Below, piece by piece: positions 1-6,152 of a stretch of DNA of 6,793 bases. Numbering within the stretch: position 1 is the first letter of the stretch; each line of letters opens with the position of its first letter. The position numbers were made by a program, and so were the translations under genes. The notes beneath the pieces were generated by a model, which was given only the letters and a program-made list of their open reading frames with translations, did not search any database and was not told the origin of the DNA. The DNA is taken from assembly GCA_002372175.1 (NCBI GenBank), contig DFIS01000074.1, positions 1 to 6,793 on the forward strand, given 5' to 3'. Source of the DNA: Solobacterium sp. UBA3691. Lineage in GTDB: Bacteria; Bacillota_I; Bacilli_A; Erysipelotrichales; Erysipelotrichaceae.

Positions 1-908
1 TCTTCCAGAAAGCGAAGGATATCGCCGTTACCGTCTTTCTTAAAGAAGCTGTGATCGCCGCCTTCCGTCTCGTAATCCCTCAGCAGCGTATTATACCCGT
101 TATGGTGATGATCAAGCATGAAATCTGCGTGGAACCCGGCAGAATTCAATGCCTGTTCCGGATTGGACCATTCGCTGACAAGCACTGCCTCCGGATACTC
201 CTGATCCAGCATCCTGCGGATATTCCGCCAAATTGCACAGGTCGCAGATTTCTTCTCATCATCGTTCTTTACCAACGAGTCTGCCATATCGACCCGGAAA
301 CCGTCACACCCGTGATCCAGCCAGAAACGCATGACATCCCTGACTGCCTCTATCGTTGCCTTGGCTTCGGGAGAATCCACTGCTGACATCCAGCTCTCCG
401 TACGTTCAAGCCAGCCGTAGTTCAATGCCGGCTGCGAGGCAAAGAAGTTCAGCATATATGCGCCTGCACGGTCTGTCATACCGCTGATATACGGTCTTCC
501 GGGAATCCCCTTGAACGCATGATCGGTCCAGATATACCTTCCCGAGTATTCATTCGGTTCATCACTTGCGGAAGCTTTGAACCAGGCATGCTGATCAGAG
601 GTATGCCCCGGCACAAGATCAAGCAGGACCCTGATGCCAAGCTCATGCGCTTTGGCAAACAGTTCATACAGGTCTTCATTTGTCCCGTATCTCGGTGCCA
701 CCTTTTTGTAATCACGTACATCGTACCCGGCATCCATGAACGGTGAATCAAAACACGGGTTGATCCACAGAGCATTGCAGCCAAGTTCCCTGATATACGT
801 CAGTTTGGAGATGATCCCCTGCAGATCTCCGATACCATCATTGTTCGTATCCAGAAAAGACTGCGGATAGATCTCGTAGAATACTGCATCTTTCAGCCAT
901 TCCGGCAT
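1..908 (-). CDS. Cytoplasmic GH13 alpha-glucosidase-like enzyme, C-terminus cut by window edge
   Basis: This is a glycoside hydrolase family 13 enzyme, open from its start to the left edge (302 residues seen; such enzymes usually run to about 500-570). It begins almost at once with the barrel strand YEIYPQSF (residues 11-18), so there is no signal peptide and no N-terminal CBM34-like domain; it should act in the cytosol. Visible GH13 motifs are the calcium-loop type DTNNDGIGD (20-28), region I DLVPGH (97-102), region V QPALN (159-163), region II GFRVDMAD with nucleophile Asp207, and region III VSEW with acid/base Glu246. The third catalytic Asp (region IV) lies beyond the window. Layout and context suggest hydrolysis of imported malto- or isomalto-oligosaccharides, but trehalose- or sucrose-active relatives cannot be excluded. 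Start: ATG at 908 has AGGAG 8 nt upstream. ATG at 914 (two residues longer) overlaps the amylase stop as TGATG but has only 2 nt spacing. Confidence 0.9.
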   Translation of the reverse strand, partial: MPEWLKDAVFYEIYPQSFLDTNNDGIGDLQGIISKLTYIRELGCNALWINPCFDSPFMDAGYDVRDYKKVAPRYGTNEDLYELFAKAHELGIRVLLDLVPGHTSDQHAWFKASASDEPNEYSGRYIWTDHAFKGIPGRPYISGMTDRAGAYMLNFFASQPALNYGWLERTESWMSAVDSPEAKATIEAVRDVMRFWLDHGCDGFRVDMADSLVKNDDEKKSATCAIWRNIRRMLDQEYPEAVLVSEWSNPEQALNSAGFHADFMLDHHHNGYNTLLRDYETEGGDHSFFKKDGNGDILRFLE

Positions 909-913
909 TTCCA

Positions 914-2536
914 TCACTCCTGTTCCGTTAAAACTGCACAGCCCCATGCCGGCAGTGTCAGAATATCATTACTGAATGTTACGGCATCTTCGTTTACAGT
1001 CAGCACACCGCGCAGGGCATGAAATTCCGTACTGCTCAGATCCACCGTCTGTACCTGATCGCTGATGTTGTAGATGATTGCGGCAGGTTCATGCACACCG
1101 TCTTCCTTCATGATCATACATACGCTGTCTGTGGTCAGATCCTGATGCACCCAGGTACGTCCGCAGGCGATCACCGGGAAGGCATTCCTGATCCGCATGA
1201 CCTCCTTCACGTAATTCACGATCGAATACGGATCTTTCAGCTGCTCATCAAGAGGCGCAAACTTCATTGCCACTTCATCCATGCCGGGAGGTCCCTGTGT
1301 CATTCCTTCGGCATCGGGATCCTGTGTCCAGTACATCGGTGCCCTCTTGTTTTCATCCTTACCGGCACCTTTCATGCCGATCTCTTCCCCGTAATACAGG
1401 AAGACATTGCCGCTCATCAGCAGATTCATCGCCTGCGCCAGCTTGGTCTTACTGCCGTCATCCGCCGCATAATACCCGGCACTTCTGCCCATATCATGAT
1501 TCGTATAGAACGGCGCATTGACAGCCTGTGACCCATAGGACTGATACAGCTGCCATTCGCTTTCCTGGGCATTGCCGAAATCCCTGGCTTTATATCTGCC
1601 AAGCAGCGTAGAAGTGATCACGCCCGAGACATCTGCGAAGGAGAAGTCAAACATCGAATCCACACCGGACGCATAATACTGCGCATAGGTATTCCGGTTC
1701 TCCCAGCCTTCACAGACGATATAACAGTCCGGATTGAAGGATACAGCTGTCTTCTTTACCCACGAGAGGAACTGAATATTCTTCTCATGATTGCCCGTAT
1801 AATATGATGTCACGGCATCCAGACGGAAACCATCGGTTCCCTTATCGATCCAGAACTTCATGATCTCCGCGATCTCTTTCCGCACAGCCTCATTATCCAG
1901 ATTCAGATCCGGCATGCCCTCCCAGAATCTTGCTTCGTAGTACCAGTCGGAATCCTCAAGCTTTGCATATCCGCCCTGCATATTCCTGCTGAAGCGGTAA
2001 TACTCCGCATACGGACATACCGCAGGATCAGGCTCCTGTCCGGCCGGCAGACTGCGCATATACTCCGCAGCTTTCGTAAACCACGGATGCTGCACAGAGG
2101 TATGATTCAGCACCAGATCCAGGATCACCTTCATGTCCCGGCTGTGTGCTTCCTGTACAAGCCTCTGAAAATCCTCCATCGTCCCGTACTGCGGGTCAAT
2201 ACTCATGTAATCTGCTACATCGTACTTGTGATATGTCGGTGACGGACAGACAGGCATCAGCCAGAGTCCGCGGAAACCCAGATCATGAATATAGTCCAGC
2301 TTCTCCGTGATACCGTTAAGATCCCCGATACCATCGCCGTCAGTATCCTCATACGAATAGACAAATACTTCATACACAGAACCATACGGTTCCTGTACAG
2401 GCTGTTCCTGCAGCTTCGCATTGACCGCAGACATGTTAACAGCAGACTCACGTGGAATCTGCTGTATCACATATACGATCAGGGCAAGCACCAGGAGGAC
2501 TAGTCCGATTACTTTTTTCCCGATCTTCTGTATCAT
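914..2536 (-). CDS. Membrane-anchored extracellular GH13 alpha-amylase
   Basis: This is a complete 540-residue GH13 alpha-amylase family enzyme expected to cleave alpha-1,4-glucans outside the membrane. Residues 1-8 are basic and about 9-26 form one hydrophobic helix. No lipobox cysteine follows, and I see no clear signal peptidase site next to the helix, so it probably stays as a signal anchor; cleavage near residue 40 is possible. The catalytic barrel starts near residue 53. Motifs: DTDGDGIGD calcium-type loop (64-72), region I DLVLNH (140-145), region V MPDLN (208-212), region II GFRLDAV with nucleophile Asp240, region III CEGW with acid/base Glu276, and region IV YTNHD with Asp348. A C-terminal beta domain follows from about 455. 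The MPDLN form of region V is known from the group between oligo-1,6-glucosidases and neopullulanases (GH13_36); that assignment is inference. The ATG overlaps the malG stop (TAATG), and no other ATG precedes the hydrophobic helix. Confidence 0.92.
   Translation of the reverse strand: MIQKIGKKVIGLVLLVLALIVYVIQQIPRESAVNMSAVNAKLQEQPVQEPYGSVYEVFVYSYEDTDGDGIGDLNGITEKLDYIHDLGFRGLWLMPVCPSPTYHKYDVADYMSIDPQYGTMEDFQRLVQEAHSRDMKVILDLVLNHTSVQHPWFTKAAEYMRSLPAGQEPDPAVCPYAEYYRFSRNMQGGYAKLEDSDWYYEARFWEGMPDLNLDNEAVRKEIAEIMKFWIDKGTDGFRLDAVTSYYTGNHEKNIQFLSWVKKTAVSFNPDCYIVCEGWENRNTYAQYYASGVDSMFDFSFADVSGVITSTLLGRYKARDFGNAQESEWQLYQSYGSQAVNAPFYTNHDMGRSAGYYAADDGSKTKLAQAMNLLMSGNVFLYYGEEIGMKGAGKDENKRAPMYWTQDPDAEGMTQGPPGMDEVAMKFAPLDEQLKDPYSIVNYVKEVMRIRNAFPVIACGRTWVHQDLTTDSVCMIMKEDGVHEPAAIIYNISDQVQTVDLSSTEFHALRGVLTVNEDAVTFSNDILTLPAWGCAVLTEQE
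917..921 (-). promoter_or_regulatory. Ribosome binding site AGGAG of second GH13 gene
   Basis: AGGAG lies inside the last codons of the amylase gene. It is 2 nt from the ATG at 914 and 8 nt from the in-frame ATG at 908. The 8-nt spacing is normal, so this site favours the start at 908, although the TGATG overlap at 914 could also work by reinitiation. Confidence 0.6.
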
Positions 2537-3420
2537 TATCCTTTTACCGCTCCGCCCATGCCTTCAACATAGAACCTCTGCATGTAGAGGAACAATGCCG
2601 CGATCGGAATCGAGATCAGCACTGCGCCGGCCGCAAAGCATGTATACCACTGGTAGATATATTCTTTCTGCAGCATATTCCAGAGACCGATGGCAACCGT
2701 AAACTGGTCGGCATTCGCCCGGCATATGACCTTTGCGAAAATGAAGTCTACCCATGGCGCAATGAATGATGTCATGACTGTATAGATGACGATCGGCTTG
2801 GCCAGAGGCATTGTGATCCTCGTAAAGACCTGCCACTGTGTAGCGCCGTCGATCATGGCAGCTTCGTCGATCGAGCGCGGGATCGTATCAAAGTATCCCT
2901 TGGCGATCTGGAAACCCAGTCCTGTACATGCGGAATAGACGATGATCAGACCGAAACGTATTGCCGAACCTTCGGTCAGGCCCATTGCCTTCAGGATGAA
3001 GTACTGAGCTACCATTGTCATGAAGCCGGGGAACAGTCCCAGGATCATCGCCAGATTCATATACGGTTTGCGGAAGGCAAAACGCATCCGGCTGAGTGAG
3101 TAAGCCACCGACAGGACAAAGAAGGTACTGAAGATACAGCAGCAGATAGCAATGATCAATGTATTTCCGAACATCTTCGGGAAGTTCAGAACATTTCTGT
3201 CTGTCAGGAGTTTGACATAGTTATTCAGCGTATATCCCTGCGGCAGGAACGTGTTCGTATACGCACCAGGTTCCGCACGGAAACTGGTCAGGACGATCCA
3301 GAAGATCGGCAGCAGCCAGATCACTGCCAGCACAGCCAGAAACAGATGTACAAGTATGTTGACAGTCAGCTTCCGGGTGCTCTGTCTGTTCTTCTTTCCG
3401 GTTACTTTCACGGTAGACAT
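2536..3420 (-). CDS. malG: Maltodextrin-type ABC transporter permease MalG
   Basis: This is a complete 294-residue inner permease subunit of a carbohydrate (CUT1 type) ABC importer, close to the usual 280-300 length. It has a basic cytoplasmic N-terminus (1-19) and about six membrane segments, near 22-46, 84-108, 120-144, 155-173, 208-228 and 260-280. The EAA loop that docks on the ATPase is clear: EAAMIDGA from residue 186, continuing to the LAKP at 206-209. The C-terminus YVEGMGGAVKG is the typical MalG ending. It should form the membrane channel with MalF. It starts 1 nt after the malF stop, and its stop shares one base with the amylase start. Its GAGGAGG ribosome site lies within the malF 3' end at 12 nt spacing, which is long, so coupling with malF translation is likely. 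The sugar specificity is inferred from the linked amylase genes. Confidence 0.93.
   Translation of the reverse strand: MSTVKVTGKKNRQSTRKLTVNILVHLFLAVLAVIWLLPIFWIVLTSFRAEPGAYTNTFLPQGYTLNNYVKLLTDRNVLNFPKMFGNTLIIAICCCIFSTFFVLSVAYSLSRMRFAFRKPYMNLAMILGLFPGFMTMVAQYFILKAMGLTEGSAIRFGLIIVYSACTGLGFQIAKGYFDTIPRSIDEAAMIDGATQWQVFTRITMPLAKPIVIYTVMTSFIAPWVDFIFAKVICRANADQFTVAIGLWNMLQKEYIYQWYTCFAAGAVLISIPIAALFLYMQRFYVEGMGGAVKG
2539..2545 (-). promoter_or_regulatory. Close-spaced ribosome site AAAAGGA of amylase gene
   Basis: AAAAGGA ends only 2 nt before the amylase ATG and lies within the last malG codons. Spacing this short is weak for independent initiation. Together with the TAATG stop-start overlap it suggests that amylase translation depends on ribosomes finishing malG. 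Confidence 0.45.
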
Positions 3421-3421
3421 A

Positions 3422-4768
3422 TTACATGAACGCCTCCTCGTTTTTGTACGAACTTGAGTTCCTGTATGTGACCAGAGTGATCACGGTCAGGATCACGAAT
3501 GTCATAATGCCGATGACAGCACCCAGGTTGTAGTACTGCTGATCGATCGTCAGCTTATACAGCCAGGTGACAAGCAGATCGGTCTGACCGGCAGTATCGC
3601 CGACATAAGTAGGACCGCCTCCCGAAAGCAGATAGATAACGTTGAAGTTATTGATATTGCCGACAAAGCTGGCGATCAGATACGGTGTGGTCACAAACAG
3701 CATGTACGGCAGTGTAATACGGAAGAAGATCTTCACAGGTCCGGCTCCGTCCATCTTTGCGGCTTCATAGAGTTCCGCCGGAATATTCTGAAGAATGCCG
3801 GTGACCTGAAGCATCGTATACGGAATACCTACCCATAGATTGATCACAATGATCGTTATCCTTGCCCATGTCGCATTCGTCCAGAACGGCAGCGGTGAAC
3901 TGATCCAGCCGAGATTCTTCAGCAGAACATTCACAGCACCGGAGGGCTGTAACATGATGTTCATGATCATCAGCGTTACAAACTGCGGTACAGCGATCGA
4001 CAGAACGAAGCAGAACCGCCAGAATGCCTTTCCTTTCGTATCTTTACGATTGATGATCATGGCAAGGATCATACCCAGGATGTAGTTCAGGAATGTCGCA
4101 AAGATCGCCCAGACGACCGTCCAGCCCAGAACATGCCAGAACTGACGGCCGATATTGCCGTTCATGTTCAGAACTCTGCCGAACTGTGTCAGACCATCCC
4201 AGTCAAAGAGGACCAGATGTTCCCCCTCCTTGGAATATGTCGTAAAGGCCATCGAGATCATGTATACCAGCGGTACGATATTGAAGACCAGGATACCAAG
4301 ACACGGCAGTGACATCAGCGTAATATGCAGATTCTTGTCAAAGAGAGCACGGATATCCTCTTTCATCGAAGGAATGTGTTTACCCTCTTCACTCATCTTC
4401 TGCAGCTTGTAGGCATGCCGCATCTGCAGGATCCACAGTGTAACGATCGCTGCGATCACAAACAGGGTCACGACCCCGGCAAGAAGGATCTGCTGCGAGT
4501 TATCACCTGCTGTATATTCATAGATCTGTTTAGCTTCATTCCATACTTTTTCCTGCACCCTGTCACCCAGTGAAGGCATCAGGGAAAGTGAGGTAATACC
4601 TGTATTGATCATATAGAACAGGAATGCAATCTCACACAGCAGTATGGCAATTCCCTTGACGATCTGCTTTCTGACGATCATGCCAAGTCCCATGACCACT
4701 GCCGACAGTTTTGTATACAGATCACCGTAACGTATTGCGTTTCTGACATTTATCTGTCTGTTTTCCAT
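3422..4768 (-). CDS. malF: Maltodextrin-type ABC transporter permease MalF
   Basis: This is a complete 448-residue membrane permease partner of MalG. About eight hydrophobic segments can be read, near residues 37-56, 94-114, 151-175, 211-237, 251-272, 302-322, 351-370 and 415-435, matching the eight-helix MalF plan. The EAA loop ELYEAAKMDGAG (332-343) is the ATPase contact, and NFNVIYLLSGGGPT (374-387) is a strong MalF signature. The basic stretch at 115-145 fits a cytoplasmic loop between helices 2 and 3. The outside segment between helices 3 and 4 is only about 35 residues, so the large periplasmic P2 domain of E. coli MalF is absent, as expected in Gram-positive relatives. The start is set by an excellent ribosome site 7 nt upstream. 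It follows malE after 83 bp containing a hairpin, and ends 1 nt before malG. Confidence 0.93.
   Translation of the reverse strand: MENRQINVRNAIRYGDLYTKLSAVVMGLGMIVRKQIVKGIAILLCEIAFLFYMINTGITSLSLMPSLGDRVQEKVWNEAKQIYEYTAGDNSQQILLAGVVTLFVIAAIVTLWILQMRHAYKLQKMSEEGKHIPSMKEDIRALFDKNLHITLMSLPCLGILVFNIVPLVYMISMAFTTYSKEGEHLVLFDWDGLTQFGRVLNMNGNIGRQFWHVLGWTVVWAIFATFLNYILGMILAMIINRKDTKGKAFWRFCFVLSIAVPQFVTLMIMNIMLQPSGAVNVLLKNLGWISSPLPFWTNATWARITIIVINLWVGIPYTMLQVTGILQNIPAELYEAAKMDGAGPVKIFFRITLPYMLFVTTPYLIASFVGNINNFNVIYLLSGGGPTYVGDTAGQTDLLVTWLYKLTIDQQYYNLGAVIGIMTFVILTVITLVTYRNSSSYKNEEAFM
3433..3439 (-). promoter_or_regulatory. Ribosome binding site GAGGAGG of malG
   Basis: GAGGAGG lies inside the 3' end of malF, 12 nt before the malG ATG. 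It is a strong core at longer than usual spacing. No alternative malG start closer to it is visible, which supports the ATG at 3420. Confidence 0.55.
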
Positions 4769-4770
4769 TT

Positions 4771-4780
4771 AATCACCTCC
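4771..4780 (-). promoter_or_regulatory. Near-perfect ribosome binding site of malF (GGAGGTGATT)
   Basis: GGAGGTGATT matches the Shine-Dalgarno complement of the 16S rRNA tail over about nine bases (GGAGGTGAT). The GGAGG core sits 7 nt before the malF ATG. It is the strongest ribosome site in the window and fixes the malF start. It may partly offset mRNA loss at the hairpin just upstream. Confidence 0.85.
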
Positions 4781-4797
4781 CACCGGATCAGGGAAAG

Positions 4798-4835
4798 ATA
4801 ACTGCAGCCGGCCTTACCGGACCGGCCGCAGTTAT
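4798..4835 (-). terminator. Intercistronic malE-malF hairpin (attenuator or mRNA stabiliser)
   Basis: The minus-strand transcript can form a 16-bp stem, ATAACTGCGGCCGGTC with GGCCGGCTGCAGTTAT, closing a 6-nt loop CGGTAA. All 16 positions pair in minus-strand RNA if two G-U wobbles are allowed; in plus-strand RNA those two positions are A-C mismatches, so the structure belongs to the operon transcript. It begins 16 nt after the malE stop. The bases after it (CTTTCCC) are not a real U-tract, so full intrinsic termination is unlikely. Partial termination, or protection of malE mRNA from 3' decay, is more likely. Both would give more binding protein than permease, as is well known for other binding-protein transport operons. 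Confidence 0.75.
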
Positions 4836-4851
4836 TCACAGAGATAATGTT

Positions 4852-6102
4852 TTAGTTGACAGCGGACGTATTCATCGTCTCGTTCATGGATTCCGTCTTT
4901 TCAGCCGCATTGTCATGTGTAACAGTGCCGGCTACCAGTTCTTCACCCATGGACTGCGCAGGTGTCCAGTAGTTGCTCATATCGGCCTGCAGAGGCTGAA
5001 CGATGGAAGCATAGCTCATCGTGTCCATCTGTGCCTTGGCAAGAGCATCATCACCTACGCTGATGGACTCATCTGTCGGGATGATGTTACGGATCTCGTA
5101 ATGGGACTGCTGAGCAGCTGTGCCGCCGAGGTATGCCGCAAGTGCTACAGCAACTTCCGGATGGCTCTGGTAGAGAGCTGTTGTCGGGTTGACACCGATT
5201 GCCTTTGAACCGGCAAATGCCTTCATCTGCTTAGCTTCACCATTCAGTGTATAGGAAGGAGCAGCAGCGATACCAAGGTTGTCACCATAGGCATCAAGAG
5301 CTTTCTGATAGTCCCATGTACCGGAGAAGAATGCATCAATGTCATTGCCTGTGGAAACATCACCGTTGACGAAGTTAGGATTTGCGACAAGATCAACCAG
5401 GTAGTTGGTTACTGCCACAGCCTTATCACCGCCGAAGTCGATTCCTGCAGCCGCATCGCCGCCGTCTGCACCAAACAGTGTGCATCCGTTAGCTACATAG
5501 AAAGCTGCAATATACCAGGAGTTGCTTAACGGGAAGGCTACCTTGCCCTTTGTCAGCATCGTATCCAGATTCTTCGCATCTTCTTCTGTAAAGACACTCT
5601 TGTCATAGTACATGAACCATGTATTGGCTGTGAACGGAACACCGTATACAGAGCCATCATAGCTGACTGTGTTGACAGTTGTCTCAGAATTCTTTGCCTT
5701 GATGCCATCCAGTGTGGAACCGCCGAATTCAGCGATTGCACCGGACTTCAGCAGATCGGGGATCTGGTCATTCGCAAACATGTATACATCTGCACCGGAT
5801 GCGGGATCGTTGGCAAGATTCGTCTTGGCATCGCCTTCGGAACATACACCGTATTTGAATGTGAGTTTCCACTCCGGATGTTCAGCTGCGAAGTTGTCAC
5901 ACTGTGTCTGCAGCCACTTCTTGTTGTCTTCAGACTGGTCTTCCTGAGGTCCCCAGACAGTGACTGTAATCTCTTCATCAGCCGGCTTGTCACCGCCGCC
6001 GCTCGGAGCTGCACTGCCGCCTCCGCCTGTACTGCCGCCTGAGCAGCCTGCCAGCAGGGCAATACTTAACGCGCCTGCCAGAAATTTCTTTGCGTTCATC
6101 AT
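4852..6102 (-). CDS. malE: Maltodextrin-type sugar ABC transporter substrate-binding lipoprotein MalE
   Basis: This is a complete 416-residue solute-binding protein of the family 1 (carbohydrate) type. The N-terminus has lysines at 5-6, a hydrophobic core (8-17) and the lipobox LAGC with Cys20, so it should be cleaved by signal peptidase II and anchored by lipid outside the membrane. A flexible Gly/Ser linker spans 21-37. The mature domain opens with ITVTVWGP (45-52) and continues with ADVYMFANDQIPDLLKSGAI (104-123) and SVYGVPFTANTWFMYYDKS (151-169), all typical of maltose and maltodextrin binders. The Trp and Tyr residues at 162, 165-166, 197, 263 and 379 could stack on sugar, but this is inferred. 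It delivers ligand to MalF/MalG. The start is the first of two adjacent ATGs, with GGAGG 7 nt upstream. It lies 50 bp after the ATPase gene and before the hairpin. Ligand preference is inferred from context. Confidence 0.93.
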   Translation of the reverse strand: MMNAKKFLAGALSIALLAGCSGGSTGGGGSAAPSGGGDKPADEEITVTVWGPQEDQSEDNKKWLQTQCDNFAAEHPEWKLTFKYGVCSEGDAKTNLANDPASGADVYMFANDQIPDLLKSGAIAEFGGSTLDGIKAKNSETTVNTVSYDGSVYGVPFTANTWFMYYDKSVFTEEDAKNLDTMLTKGKVAFPLSNSWYIAAFYVANGCTLFGADGGDAAAGIDFGGDKAVAVTNYLVDLVANPNFVNGDVSTGNDIDAFFSGTWDYQKALDAYGDNLGIAAAPSYTLNGEAKQMKAFAGSKAIGVNPTTALYQSHPEVAVALAAYLGGTAAQQSHYEIRNIIPTDESISVGDDALAKAQMDTMSYASIVQPLQADMSNYWTPAQSMGEELVAGTVTHDNAAEKTESMNETMNTSAVN

Positions 6103-6109
6103 TTCTTTT

Positions 6110-6114
6110 CCTCC
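6110..6114 (-). promoter_or_regulatory. Ribosome binding site GGAGG of malE
   Basis: GGAGG ends 7 nt before the first of two tandem ATG codons of malE and 10 nt before the second. The spacing favours the first. The 50-bp gap it sits in shows no convincing -35/-10 pair, so malE is probably read through from the ATPase gene. Confidence 0.7.
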
Positions 6115-6152
6115 TATATGCTTATCGATAGTTTCATAACTACGATGACGCC

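Noticed and set aside
51..386. Plus-strand open frame of 111 codons opposite the second GH13 gene
   Set aside because: It lies antisense to a coding frame carrying GH13 catalytic motifs and shows no domain of its own.
1019..1531. Plus-strand open frame of 170 codons opposite the amylase gene
   Set aside because: It lies fully inside a well-supported GH13 gene, encodes a His/Arg/Ile-rich product without recognisable motifs, and is best explained as an antisense shadow.
2410..2445. SAVN repeat in the amylase spacer (SAVNMSAVN) and a similar SAVN at the end of malE
   Set aside because: Codons differ between the copies and the motif is only four residues long; it looks like chance in low-complexity spacer sequence.
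4798..4835. Reading the malE-malF hairpin as a full intrinsic terminator ending the operon
   Set aside because: No U-tract follows it, and malF lies immediately downstream with a strong ribosome site and no visible promoter between them.
6126..6144. Small inverted repeat TAGTT-TCAT-AACTA in the gap upstream of malE, near a TATCGATA palindrome
   Set aside because: The stem is only 5 A/T-rich pairs, has no U-tract and matches no operator I can name; catabolite-control (cre) consensus is not met.
6103..6152. Possible promoter for malE in the 50-bp gap
   Set aside because: No convincing -35/-10 pair at proper spacing could be read; the gap is short and fits read-through from the ATPase gene.
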